This document shows, piece by piece, positions 1 through 8,220 of a DNA stretch of 37,025 nucleotides. Source of the DNA: Faecalicatena contorta (lineage in GTDB: Bacteria; Bacillota; Clostridia; Lachnospirales; Lachnospiraceae); contig NZ_JAFBIZ010000018.1 in the NCBI RefSeq assembly GCF_021531995.1, positions 1 to 37,025 of the forward strand, written 5' to 3'. The stretch's first letter is position 1, and the number at the start of each line of letters is the position of its first letter. Below the pieces are notes generated by a model. It did not search any database and was not told the origin of the DNA. It saw only the letters and a list, made by a program, of their open reading frames with translations. Position numbers and translations under genes: made by a program.

Positions 1-65
1 GTTTAATTTAAAGAACATTATTGCACATATGATGCATGTGACAAAATAAAGAAGAGGTGAAAATC

Positions 66-269
66 ATGAAAGAAGGAATACATCCAAAATATTATCAGGC
101 AACTGTAACTTGTAACTGTGGTAATACATTCGTAACAGGATCTACAAATGAAGAAATCCACGTAGAAATCTGTTCTAAATGTCATCCATTCTATACAGGA
201 CAGCAGAAAGCAACTCAGGCTCGTGGCCGTGTTGATAAGTTCAATAAGAAATACGGAATGGGAAAATAA
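66..269 (+). CDS. rpmE: 50S ribosomal protein bL31
   Basis: Large-subunit ribosomal protein L31 of 67 residues, a normal length. It carries the zinc-binding type signature: Cys-Asn-Cys near residues 16-18 and [10 protein letters not shown] near residues 36-45. The basic tail ([10 protein letters not shown]) is typical of the family. The frame is open from a GTG at 57, but ATG 66 is the better start because the purine-rich AAGAGGTG at 52-59 then acts as ribosome-binding site and the protein begins [10 protein letters not shown] as in homologues. It is followed by an intrinsic terminator and then the DUF1385-prmC-prfA group, a neighbourhood commonly seen in Clostridia. Identification is secure. 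Confidence 0.97.
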   Translation: MKEGIHPKYYQATVTCNCGNTFVTGSTNEEIHVEICSKCHPFYTGQQKATQARGRVDKFNKKYGMGK

Positions 270-283
270 GTTAGCAAGTAATG

Positions 284-312
284 GGTTGAGGTTGTTTAAT
301 CTCAACCTTTTT
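284..312 (+). terminator. Intrinsic terminator after rpmE
   Basis: GGTTGAG at 284-290 pairs with CTCAACC at 301-307 across a 10-nt loop, and a run of T follows directly (308-313). It lies 15 nt after the rpmE stop and before the ribosome-binding site of the next gene, so rpmE can be ended separately from the DUF1385 operon. Confidence 0.85.
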
Positions 313-339
313 TGCACTTTGGGATAAAAGGAGTAATAC

Positions 340-1278
340 ATGAAATCATCTAATATTGGCGGTCAGGCCGTTCTGGAAGGAATCATGATGAAGCATAAGG
401 ATGATTATGCAGTTGCAGTACGTAAGCCGGACGGCGGGATCGAAGTTCAGAAGGAAACGTATCACAGCATCACAGGAAAATGGAAAAAGCTTACGACGAT
501 ACCGTTTATCAGAGGCGTGTTTAATTTTATAGATTCTATGGTGCTCGGAATTAAGACAATGATGTTTTCTGCAAGCTTTTATGAAGAAGAGGAAGAAGAA
601 AAAGCACTGACAGATGAAGAATCCAGAAGGAAAGAAAAACAGGAAAGTGTTATGATGGGGGCAACTGTGGCAGTTTCTCTTGTGATTGCAATTGCGATTT
701 TTATGGTTCTTCCGTACTTTTTGTCATCACTTTTAAAACCACTGATCGATTCTTATGCTGTGCGAACAGTGATAGAGGGATTCGTAAGAATTGGTATTTT
801 TATCTTGTATGTGCTTCTGATTTCCAGAATGGAAGATATTCAGAGGACATTCATGTACCATGGAGCGGAACATAAATGCATCAACTGCATTGAACATGGC
901 CTTCCACTTACAGTGGAAAATGTAAGAAAGAGTTCCAGACAGCACAAGAGATGTGGAACGAGCTTTTTGTTCTTTGTGCTGGCAATCAGTATCCTTCTTC
1001 TTCTGGTGGTACGTGTAGAGTCACTGGCTATGAGAGTGTTTGTCAGGATTGCACTGCTTCCGGTAATTGCAGGAATATCGTATGAAATACTGAGACTTGC
1101 CGGACGAAGTGAAAATCCGCTGATCAACCTGCTAAGCAAACCGGGACTGGCAATTCAGAAGATGACGACAAAAGAGCCGGATGATGGAATGATAGAGGTG
1201 GCAATTGAGGCGGTAGAAGCAGTGTTTGATTGGAGAGCGTATGAGGAAGAAAACTTTCACACTTCAACAGATATATAA
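340..1278 (+). CDS. DUF1385 family membrane protein (YqhQ-like)
   Basis: A 312-residue integral membrane protein of the DUF1385 family, which includes B. subtilis YqhQ; its biochemical role is not established. Visible hallmarks are the N-terminal IGGQAVLEGIMM, the central YHGAEHKCINCIEHG near residue 170, and a RRHKRCGTSF-like stretch (here RQHKRCGTSF). Hydrophobic segments lie near residues 107-130, 150-165, 205-225 and 232-250. An acidic, Glu-rich loop (about residues 80-100) precedes the first one. AAAGGAG at 327-333 is the ribosome-binding site. The 3' end overlaps the prmC start by 38 nt, so the two are probably translationally coupled. The family name is sure; the function is open. Confidence 0.93.
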   Translation: MKSSNIGGQAVLEGIMMKHKDDYAVAVRKPDGGIEVQKETYHSITGKWKKLTTIPFIRGVFNFIDSMVLGIKTMMFSASFYEEEEEEKALTDEESRRKEKQESVMMGATVAVSLVIAIAIFMVLPYFLSSLLKPLIDSYAVRTVIEGFVRIGIFILYVLLISRMEDIQRTFMYHGAEHKCINCIEHGLPLTVENVRKSSRQHKRCGTSFLFFVLAISILLLLVVRVESLAMRVFVRIALLPVIAGISYEILRLAGRSENPLINLLSKPGLAIQKMTTKEPDDGMIEVAIEAVEAVFDWRAYEEENFHTSTDI

Positions 1279-2092
1279 AGAAGGAATCAAAAGGCTTCGA
1301 GAAGCAGGGATAAAAGAGGCGGAACTGGATGCATGGTATCTGTTGGAGTTTATTACAGGCACCACAAAGGCTTCTTATTATGGAGAACCTGCAAAAGAAG
1401 TGGATGGAGAGAAAGCGCTGGAATATCTGGAATTGATCCGGATTCGGAGCACCAGAGTTCCTCTGCAGCATATCACCGGTGAACAGGAATTTATGGGGTA
1501 TTCGTTTCAGGTCAATGATCATGTTCTGATCCCGAGACAGGATACAGAGACTTTGGTAGAAGAAGCACTGAAAATATCTTATACGGGAATGAAGGTGCTG
1601 GACATGTGTACTGGTTCGGGATGCATTCTTTTAAGCATGGTGAAAATGAAGCCGGGAATTGAGGGGACCGGCTGTGATATCTCTGAAGAAGCGCTAAGGG
1701 TCGCGGAAGCGAATCGGAAACGTCTGGAAGTAAGAGCAAAATTTATACAGAGTGATCTGTTTGAGCATATTGAAGATACTTATGATATGATCGTGTCAAA
1801 TCCGCCATATATCAGAACGGATGTGATTGCAGAACTTCAGGATGAAGTGAGACTGCATGATCCGTGGATCGCACTGGACGGAAAAGAAGACGGGCTCTTT
1901 TTTTACAGAAAGATTGTGTGTGAAAGTGGACGATATCTTAAAAAAGGCGGTACTTTACTGTTTGAAATCGGTCATGACCAGGGGAAGGCAGTTTCAGAAC
2001 TTATGAAGGCTGAAGGATATTCTGACGTGAAGGTAAAAAAGGATCTGGCAGGACTTGACCGGGTAGTAATCGGCATGTACAATAAAGAGTAA
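1241..2092 (+). CDS. prmC: Peptide chain release factor N5-glutamine methyltransferase
   Basis: PrmC uses S-adenosylmethionine to methylate the Gln of the GGQ loop in release factors; its main substrate, RF1, is encoded just downstream. The protein has 283 residues, a normal length, with an N-terminal helical domain, the PLQHITGEQEFMG stretch near residues 75-87, the SAM-binding VLDMCTGSGCILLS near residues 118-131, and the catalytic NPPY motif (VSNPPYIRTD) near residue 187. The frame extends upstream to a TTG at 1226, but ATG 1241 with GGAG at 1232-1235 gives the usual N-terminus. It overlaps the DUF1385 gene by 38 nt in another frame. Confidence 0.95.
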   Translation: MRKKTFTLQQIYKEGIKRLREAGIKEAELDAWYLLEFITGTTKASYYGEPAKEVDGEKALEYLELIRIRSTRVPLQHITGEQEFMGYSFQVNDHVLIPRQDTETLVEEALKISYTGMKVLDMCTGSGCILLSMVKMKPGIEGTGCDISEEALRVAEANRKRLEVRAKFIQSDLFEHIEDTYDMIVSNPPYIRTDVIAELQDEVRLHDPWIALDGKEDGLFFYRKIVCESGRYLKKGGTLLFEIGHDQGKAVSELMKAEGYSDVKVKKDLAGLDRVVIGMYNKE

Positions 2093-2152
2093 TGGTGTTT
2101 TAAAGCTGGTTAAAAGAAAAAGGATAGAAGATAGATACGAGGAGGAAAAATT

Positions 2153-3223
2153 ATGTTTGATAAATTAGAAGATCTGCTCATTCGCCTGGAAGAAATCTTA
2201 AGCGAGCTTCAGGAACCGGATGTTGCAAATGATCCAAACAGGTTCCGTAAATTGATGAAAGAACAGAATGAGCTGACTCCGATCGTGGAGGCATACAAGG
2301 AATATAAGGCATGCAAGCAGGCAATCGAGGACAGTCTGGAGATGTTGAATGAAGAAACGGATGAAGAGATGCGTGAACTTGCAAAAGAAGAACTGAATGA
2401 TGCAAAGAAGAGAGTTGAGGAACTGGAACAGGAACTGAAGATCCTGCTTCTTCCGAAGGATCCGAATGATGATAAGAATGTTATTGTGGAGATTCGCGCC
2501 GGTGCAGGTGGAGATGAAGCAGCATTGTTTGCAGCGGAGATATATCGCATGTATCTGCATTATGCTGAAAGCCAGCGATGGAAGGTTGAACTGGTAGAAT
2601 GCGAAGAAATCGGTATCGGCGGTATGAAAAATGTTACATTTATGATAAATGGCAAGGGAGCATATTCTGTAATGAAGTATGAGTCCGGTGTACATCGTGT
2701 ACAGAGGGTTCCGGAGACAGAATCCGGCGGACGTATTCATACTTCAACCATTACAGTTGCAGTAATGCCGGAAGCCGAAGATGTAGATATTCAGATCGAC
2801 GAAAAAGATATTCGTATCGATGTTATGCGTGCATCGGGTAATGGAGGGCAGTGCGTCAATACAACAGACTCCGCAGTTCGTCTGACTCACTATCCGACGG
2901 GAATTGTAATTTACAGCCAGACAGAAAAGTCACAGTTGCAGAATAAAGATAAGGCATTCGCACTTTTGCGTGCAAAATTATATGATATGGAATGTCAGAA
3001 ACGGCATGATGCGGAAGCTGAGGCAAGAAAGAGCCAGATCGGAACAGGAGACCGTTCTGAGAAGATCCGTACTTACAACTTCCCGCAGGGCCGTGTCACA
3101 GATCATCGAATCGGCCTTACATTATACAAACTTGACAAAATTATGAACGGTGATATTCAGGAAATCATCGACGCATGCATCGCAGCTGATCAGGCTGCAA
3201 AACTTGCAAATATGAACGAATAA
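2153..3223 (+). CDS. prfA: Peptide chain release factor 1
   Basis: RF1 terminates translation at UAA and UAG codons. The 356-residue length is standard. The stop-codon-reading tripeptide region reads [14 protein letters not shown] near residues 184-197, so the PxT element is PET rather than the E. coli PAT; this variant is known in other bacteria. The peptidyl-tRNA hydrolysis motif GGQ sits in [15 protein letters not shown] near residue 231. GAGGAGG at 2139-2145 is a strong ribosome-binding site. It lies 60 nt after prmC, whose product modifies this GGQ, and is followed by a long hairpin terminator. Confidence 0.97.
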   Translation: MFDKLEDLLIRLEEILSELQEPDVANDPNRFRKLMKEQNELTPIVEAYKEYKACKQAIEDSLEMLNEETDEEMRELAKEELNDAKKRVEELEQELKILLLPKDPNDDKNVIVEIRAGAGGDEAALFAAEIYRMYLHYAESQRWKVELVECEEIGIGGMKNVTFMINGKGAYSVMKYESGVHRVQRVPETESGGRIHTSTITVAVMPEAEDVDIQIDEKDIRIDVMRASGNGGQCVNTTDSAVRLTHYPTGIVIYSQTEKSQLQNKDKAFALLRAKLYDMECQKRHDAEAEARKSQIGTGDRSEKIRTYNFPQGRVTDHRIGLTLYKLDKIMNGDIQEIIDACIAADQAAKLANMNE

Positions 3224-3232
3224 CACGAACGC

Positions 3233-3294
3233 GCCAGATATGAAAAAAAGGACGACGCAAATGTATTTGTGTGCGTCTTTTTTTCATATCTGGC
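3233..3294 (+). terminator. Very long bidirectional hairpin after prfA
   Basis: GCCAGATATG plus seven A and GACGC (3233-3258, with a 4-nt GGAC bulge) pair with GCGTC plus seven T and CATATCTGGC (3273-3294). The loop is about 14 nt. The A tract and T tract are inside the stem, so the structure can act on either strand. It begins 9 nt after the prfA stop and ends where the 54-bp repeat array begins. Confidence 0.82.
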
Positions 3295-3490
3295 ATGTGA
3301 GTGAAACGAACACCGAGGAGAAGCGGAGCGGATCCGAGGTGCGTTCGAAGGGAAGAGAAACGAACACCGAGGAGAAGCGGAGCGGATCCGAGGTGCGTTC
3401 GAAGGGAAGAGAAACGAACATCGAGGAGAAGCGGAGCGGATCCGAGGTGCGTTCGGCATGTGAGTGAAAGGAACACCGAGGAGAAGCGGG
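3293..3490 (+). repeat. 54-bp tandem repeat array (three copies plus a partial)
   Basis: Copy 1 (3303-3356) and copy 2 (3357-3410) are identical. Copy 3 (from 3411) has one C-to-T change near its start and departs at its last 9-10 bases. A partial fourth copy (from 3466) reaches the ABC transporter ribosome-binding site. Each unit starts GAAACGAACACCGAGGAG and contains a CGGATCCG palindrome and a closing GGTGCGTTCG, so CGAAC...GTTCG can pair. The words GGCATGTGAGTGAAA occur both before copy 1 and before copy 4, which suggests expansion of an existing leader segment. Being a multiple of three, the unit leaves several frames open; these are not treated as genes. Confidence 0.9.
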
Positions 3491-3499
3491 GGGAGTATA

Positions 3500-5281
3500 A
3501 TGAAAGAAAAACTGAAAAAATTATTTGCATATTACAAACCATATCGCGTCCTGTTTTACAGCGATATGTTATTTGCCATTCTGGGTGCTGTGATTACCCT
3601 GATCATTCCCCTGATCGTTCGTTATATAACGAATGAGGTGGTGTATTTTGAAGTCCGGGATGCTGTAAAGATGATCACAGAACTGGGAATAGTTATGATT
3701 CTTCTGGTCTTTCTGGAGATTTTCTGTAATTTTTATATCGGATATTTCGGACATATCATGGGAGCAAAGATGGAAGCAGATATGCGAAAGGATATTTTCG
3801 GACATTATCAGAAGCTGACTTTTGCTTTCTATGACAACCAGAAAGTCGGACACCTGCTGTCCAGAATCACAAGTGACCTTTTTGATATCAGTGAGCTTCT
3901 GCACCATGGACCGGAAGATCTGGTGATCTCTGTAATCAAGATCACAGGTTCTTTTTCGATTCTTCTGATGGTAAATGTAAAGCTTGCACTGATTGCGTTT
4001 GCATTTATCCCGATGATGCTTCTGTTTGCTTTTTATTATAATCAAAAGATGAAGGTTGCCTTTAAGAAAAACAGAGAGAAGATTGCGGATATCAATAGCC
4101 AGATCGAAGACAGTCTTGCAGGGATCCGGGTGGTAAAATCTTTTGCAAATGAAAAAGTAGAAATGAAAAAGTTCAGTGCGGGAAACAATAATTTTGTGGA
4201 AGCGAAAAAACTGAGCTACCGGTATATGGGAATCTACAATTCCGGTCTGGGTGCGATGACCACTTTAATTACGGTAGTGGTTCTTCTGGCAGGAGTAGGA
4301 ATGATGTTAAATGGAACCGTTGCACTTGCGGATCTGCTGACATTTTTCCTTTATATTAATAATTTTACAGATCCAGTGAAAAAACTTGTCAGTTTTACGG
4401 AGCAGTTTCAGAATGGGTATTCCGGATTTGAGCGTTTTCTGGAAATATTGTCGATTGCTCCGGATATTGCAGATAAGCCGGATGCAGAGGCAATGCCCAG
4501 GGTGTGTGGAGAGATTGAATTTAAAGATGTATCTTTTGGATACGAGGAGCAGTCTGAAAGAGTGTTAAGACATGTGAATCTGAAAGTAAAGGCGGGCGAT
4601 TATGTGGCACTGGTTGGACCTTCCGGTGTTGGAAAGACCACACTGTGCAGTCTGATTCCAAGATTTTATGAGGTGTCAGATGGAGCGATTTTCATAGATG
4701 GGAAGGATATCCGGGATATCCGGCTGAATGATCTGCGTAATCATATTGGAATCGTGCAGCAGGACGTATATCTCTTTGCAGGAACAATTATGGATAATAT
4801 CAGGTACGGAAGACCGGAGGCGACGGATGAAGAAGTCATCCGGGCGGCAAGAAATGCCAATGCACATGATTTTATCATGAGTTTTCCGGATGGATATGAT
4901 ACGGATATCGGACAGCGTGGAGTAAAGCTTTCCGGCGGGCAGAAACAGAGACTGTCGATTGCAAGAGTATTTCTTAAGAATCCGCCGATTCTGATTTTCG
5001 ATGAGGCGACCTCAGCTCTGGATAACGAAAGTGAGCAGGTTGTTCAGAAGTCACTGGAGCATCTGGCGAAGAATCGTACCACATTTGTAATCGCTCACAG
5101 ATTAACGACCATTCAGAACGCACAGAGAATTCTGGTGTTAACAGAATCGGGGATCGCCGAGGAAGGAACGCATGAGGAATTGCTGGAAAAGAAGGGAATC
5201 TATGAGTCATTGTACCATAGAAACTTTGATACAGGCCTGTCCCGGGGCATGTCAAAAGAAGCTGTTATAAAGGATGAATAA
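3500..5281 (+). CDS. ABC exporter half-transporter (TMD-NBD fusion)
   Basis: A 593-residue type I ABC exporter subunit with an N-terminal six-helix membrane domain (about residues 1-310) and a C-terminal ATPase. Visible ATPase motifs are Walker A GPSGVGKTT near 373, Q-loop GIVQQDVYLF near 417, signature LSGGQKQR near 477, Walker B ILIFDEATSALD near 497 and the H-loop IAHRLTT near 532. Substrate cannot be told from sequence. No partner half-transporter is adjacent, so it may work as a homodimer. ATG 3500 is chosen over the upstream GTG 3464, which lies inside the repeat; GGGGGGAG at 3488-3495 is the ribosome-binding site. Its leader is made from the partial fourth copy of the 54-bp repeat. Confidence 0.93.
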   Translation: MKEKLKKLFAYYKPYRVLFYSDMLFAILGAVITLIIPLIVRYITNEVVYFEVRDAVKMITELGIVMILLVFLEIFCNFYIGYFGHIMGAKMEADMRKDIFGHYQKLTFAFYDNQKVGHLLSRITSDLFDISELLHHGPEDLVISVIKITGSFSILLMVNVKLALIAFAFIPMMLLFAFYYNQKMKVAFKKNREKIADINSQIEDSLAGIRVVKSFANEKVEMKKFSAGNNNFVEAKKLSYRYMGIYNSGLGAMTTLITVVVLLAGVGMMLNGTVALADLLTFFLYINNFTDPVKKLVSFTEQFQNGYSGFERFLEILSIAPDIADKPDAEAMPRVCGEIEFKDVSFGYEEQSERVLRHVNLKVKAGDYVALVGPSGVGKTTLCSLIPRFYEVSDGAIFIDGKDIRDIRLNDLRNHIGIVQQDVYLFAGTIMDNIRYGRPEATDEEVIRAARNANAHDFIMSFPDGYDTDIGQRGVKLSGGQKQRLSIARVFLKNPPILIFDEATSALDNESEQVVQKSLEHLAKNRTTFVIAHRLTTIQNAQRILVLTESGIAEEGTHEELLEKKGIYESLYHRNFDTGLSRGMSKEAVIKDE

Positions 5282-5297
5282 GGGGGCTATGTCAGGA

Positions 5298-7283
5298 ATG
5301 AATATAAAAAAGAGGATGTCATCGGTAATGTTGATCATTATCATGTTGTGTGGTATGTCTGTAACATCGGTTCTTGCAGATGATGAGAAGAACACAGAAG
5401 AAGGGGTAACAATTTTATTTACGCATGATATGCATTCCCATATGGATCCATACAAGGCAGAAGATGAGGATGGACAGACGATTATGATCGGAGGTCTGGG
5501 GAAACTGAAGACACTTGCAGATCAGAAGAAGGCAGAGAATCCTGCAACATTTCTTCTGGACGGCGGTGATTTTTCTATGGGAACACTGTACCAGACCATC
5601 TATGAAACAGAGGCCTCTGAACTTGCAATGATGGGATATGTCGGCTATGATGCGACAACCTTTGGCAATCATGAATTTGATTATCGGAGTGAAGGAATCA
5701 GCAATATGCTGCATGCGGCAGTTCAGAGTGCTGCACAGGATCCGCAGATATCACTTCCGGTTCTTGTCAGTTCGAACATTGACTGGGAAAAGAATACTTC
5801 CAGGGACAATCTGATGGTAAAACAGGCGATGGATGAGTATGGTGCTTCTTCCTGTGCTGTGATTGAGCATGGAGGAGTACGAGTGGGCGTGTTTGGTGTC
5901 ATGGGAGAGGATGCAGATGACTGTGCTCCGGAAAGTGGACTGGAATTTGAAGATATCGTTGAAGCTTCGGAAAAAGCAGTAGATCAGCTTGAGGAAGAAG
6001 ATGTAGATATGATCGTATGTCTGTCACACAGTGGGACGAATGAGAACAGGAAGAAGTCAGAAGACGAGATCCTTGCAGAGAAGGTACCTGAAATCGATGT
6101 GATCATCAGTGGACATACGCATACCATTCTGGAAGAACCTATTCAGTCTGGAGATACGTATATTGTGTCCGGGGGACCGTATTGTGAGAATCTCGGCGAA
6201 CTTACTCTGACCAGAAATGAAAATGGACGATGGGAAATGAAATCATACAGTCTGAACCGACTGGATGAAACGATAACGATCAATGAAAATGTGGCAGCAA
6301 AGCTTGAACAATATAAAAATAAGGTGAATTCAGAATATCTGTCCGGATTCGGATATACATTCGATCAGATCCTGGCAGAGAATGAGATTGAATTTACACA
6401 GATGGATGAGTTTGCAGAAACTCTGAAGGAAGATTCTCTCGGGAATATGATTGCAGATGCATATGTATATGCGGTTCAGAAAGCTGAGGGAGACGATTAT
6501 GAAAAGGTAGACGTGGCAATTGCACCGTCAGGAACCATCCGCGATACCTTCCAAAAAGGGGAGCTGACGGTTTCGGATGCATTTAACGTCTGCTCGCTTG
6601 GAATCGGAGCAGACCGGATTCCGGGATATCCACTGGTCAGTGTATATCTGACCGGAAAAGAATTGAAGACAGTAGCAGAGATCGATGTATCGGTGTCACC
6701 GCTTATGACATCGGCACAGCTGTATCCGAGCGGACTTAACTGGGTATATAATCCGAACCGGATGATCCTGAACCGTGTGACGGATGTAAAACTGGTAACA
6801 AATGTTCCTTATTCCGAAGAAAAGGAATGGGTTACAATCAAGGATGACCAGCTGTATCGTGTGGTGGCAGGTTTATATTCTGCACAGATGCTTGGCTCGG
6901 TAGAGGATACTTCGAAAGGAATTCTGAAAATTGTGCCAAAAGATCAAGACGGCAATGCGATTGATGATTTTGAACAGTATATTATTCATGATCAGGGGGG
7001 CGCAGAAGTCAAGGAGTGGTATGCGCTTGCATCCTATCTGGAATCTTTTGAAAAGAATCAGGATGGAATCTCACAGATACCTTCTTACTATGGCGAATAT
7101 GAGGGGAGAAAGTGTGAAAATGACAGTAAAAATGTCATGGATATTCTGAAAAATCCGAATAAAATTGCGGTGATTCTATACATGATTATCCTTGGAATTG
7201 TCGTAATTCTGGTTCTTGTAGTCAGGTTTCTCATATGCTATACTAAAAAACATGCAGAGAAAAAGATAAATAAAAGAAGGTAA
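5298..7283 (+). CDS. Membrane-anchored 5'-nucleotidase / metallophosphoesterase
   Basis: A secreted enzyme of the UshA/5'-nucleotidase family, expected to hydrolyse extracellular nucleotides, about 661 residues. A signal peptide (hydrophobic LIIIMLCGMSVTSVLA) is followed by metal-binding motifs FTHDMHSH, LLDGGDF, TFGNHEFDY and ISGHTHT. The C-terminal half contains the substrate domain (SLGNMIADAYVYAV onward). A C-terminal hydrophobic helix (VILYMIILGIVVILVLVV) and basic tail (KKHAEKKINKRR) anchor it in the membrane; there is no LPXTG. ATG 5298 fits AGGGGG at 5281-5286 with an 11-nt gap; ATGs at 5274 and 5289 are in frame, and the first overlaps the ABC gene stop. Exact substrate is not determined. 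Confidence 0.9.
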   Translation: MNIKKRMSSVMLIIIMLCGMSVTSVLADDEKNTEEGVTILFTHDMHSHMDPYKAEDEDGQTIMIGGLGKLKTLADQKKAENPATFLLDGGDFSMGTLYQTIYETEASELAMMGYVGYDATTFGNHEFDYRSEGISNMLHAAVQSAAQDPQISLPVLVSSNIDWEKNTSRDNLMVKQAMDEYGASSCAVIEHGGVRVGVFGVMGEDADDCAPESGLEFEDIVEASEKAVDQLEEEDVDMIVCLSHSGTNENRKKSEDEILAEKVPEIDVIISGHTHTILEEPIQSGDTYIVSGGPYCENLGELTLTRNENGRWEMKSYSLNRLDETITINENVAAKLEQYKNKVNSEYLSGFGYTFDQILAENEIEFTQMDEFAETLKEDSLGNMIADAYVYAVQKAEGDDYEKVDVAIAPSGTIRDTFQKGELTVSDAFNVCSLGIGADRIPGYPLVSVYLTGKELKTVAEIDVSVSPLMTSAQLYPSGLNWVYNPNRMILNRVTDVKLVTNVPYSEEKEWVTIKDDQLYRVVAGLYSAQMLGSVEDTSKGILKIVPKDQDGNAIDDFEQYIIHDQGGAEVKEWYALASYLESFEKNQDGISQIPSYYGEYEGRKCENDSKNVMDILKNPNKIAVILYMIILGIVVILVLVVRFLICYTKKHAEKKINKRR

Positions 7284-7286
7284 AAT

Positions 7287-8198
7287 ATGGAAGAAATACT
7301 ATTTAAACGTGCGCAGCTGGAGGATAAGGAGATCATCACCCATTATTTTGAAAATCATACCAGCAGAAGCTGTGAAAGAACATTTGCCAATGTTTTTCTG
7401 TGGTCCAGGAAGTATCCGGTTACATGGGCAATTGTGGAACAGGCGCTCGTATTTAAAAGTGAAGATGAAGATCATCTGGCATTCGCATTTCCGGCAGGGG
7501 AGCCGGAAAATGTGAAGAAAGCGCTGGAAGTACTAATGGAGTATAGTGCACAGAGAAATGTGCAGTTTCAGATGTATAATGTCACTCCGGAGTATTTTGC
7601 ACAGCTGGAGGAATGGTATCCCGGAAGATTTCAGATTGAGTATATGCGGGATGATGCGGATTATGTCTATGAGTCAGAAAAACTGGCGACATTATCAGGG
7701 AAAAAGCTTCATGGAAAAAGAAATCATATTAATAAGTTTAAGGCGACATATGAAGGTCGCTGGAGTTATGAGAAGATGACTACAGACAATGTGGAAGACT
7801 GCTTTCAGATGGCTTTGAAATGGCGTGAGGAAAATGGATGCGAGGAGGATTCGGAGAAACGAAGCGAGATGTGTGTGACTCTGAATTCACTCAGGCTTCT
7901 GGAAGAGCTGGACCTTACTGGCGGCGTGCTGCGAATTGATGGGGAGGTTGTTGCTTTTACGATCGGGGAGCCGATCTGTCAGGATACATTTGTAGTTCAT
8001 ATAGAGAAAGCTTTTGCGGATGTACAGGGAGCATATCCGATGATCAATCAGCAGTTTGTTGAGCATGAATGTATGAATTATCAGTATATTAACCGTGAAG
8101 AGGATACGGGTGCCGAGGGACTCAGAAAAGCGAAATTATCCTACCGTCCGATATTTATGGTGGAAAAGGGATATGTGACAGAAAAGGAATCTGTGTAA
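7287..8198 (+). CDS. DUF2156 (phosphatidylglycerol lysyltransferase C-terminal-like) protein
   Basis: A 303-residue soluble protein resembling the DUF2156 family, which has a double GNAT-like fold related to the C-terminal domain of MprF lysyltransferases. Supporting features are the N-terminal FANVFLWSRKYPVTWA, the central LHGKRNHINKFKATY near residue 140, and the late EDTGAEGLRKAKLSYRP near residues 272-288, which is characteristic of the family. Unlike MprF it has no membrane domain, so lipid aminoacylation should not be assumed. It follows the nucleotidase after 3 nt and precedes an aminotransferase by 22 nt, consistent with one transcript. Family assignment is good; the reaction is unknown. 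Confidence 0.85.
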   Translation: MEEILFKRAQLEDKEIITHYFENHTSRSCERTFANVFLWSRKYPVTWAIVEQALVFKSEDEDHLAFAFPAGEPENVKKALEVLMEYSAQRNVQFQMYNVTPEYFAQLEEWYPGRFQIEYMRDDADYVYESEKLATLSGKKLHGKRNHINKFKATYEGRWSYEKMTTDNVEDCFQMALKWREENGCEEDSEKRSEMCVTLNSLRLLEELDLTGGVLRIDGEVVAFTIGEPICQDTFVVHIEKAFADVQGAYPMINQQFVEHECMNYQYINREEDTGAEGLRKAKLSYRPIFMVEKGYVTEKESV

Positions 8199-8220
8199 AG
8201 AATGCAAGGAGGAATAGACA

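Noticed and set aside
18-341. Minus-strand frame covering rpmE and its terminator
   Set aside because: It runs through the terminator and is complementary to a certain ribosomal protein gene; no ribosome-binding site.
3303-3490. CRISPR-like array
   Set aside because: Copies are directly adjacent with no unique spacers and there are no cas genes.
3240-3636. Open frames on both strands through the 54-bp repeats, encoding 18-residue repeats
   Set aside because: The repeat length is a multiple of three, so open frames arise automatically; no good ribosome-binding site or recognisable domain, and three frames are open at once.
7287-8198. MprF-type lysyl-phosphatidylglycerol synthase
   Set aside because: It resembles only the soluble C-terminal fold and lacks the membrane flippase domain, so the lipid-modifying role is not supported.
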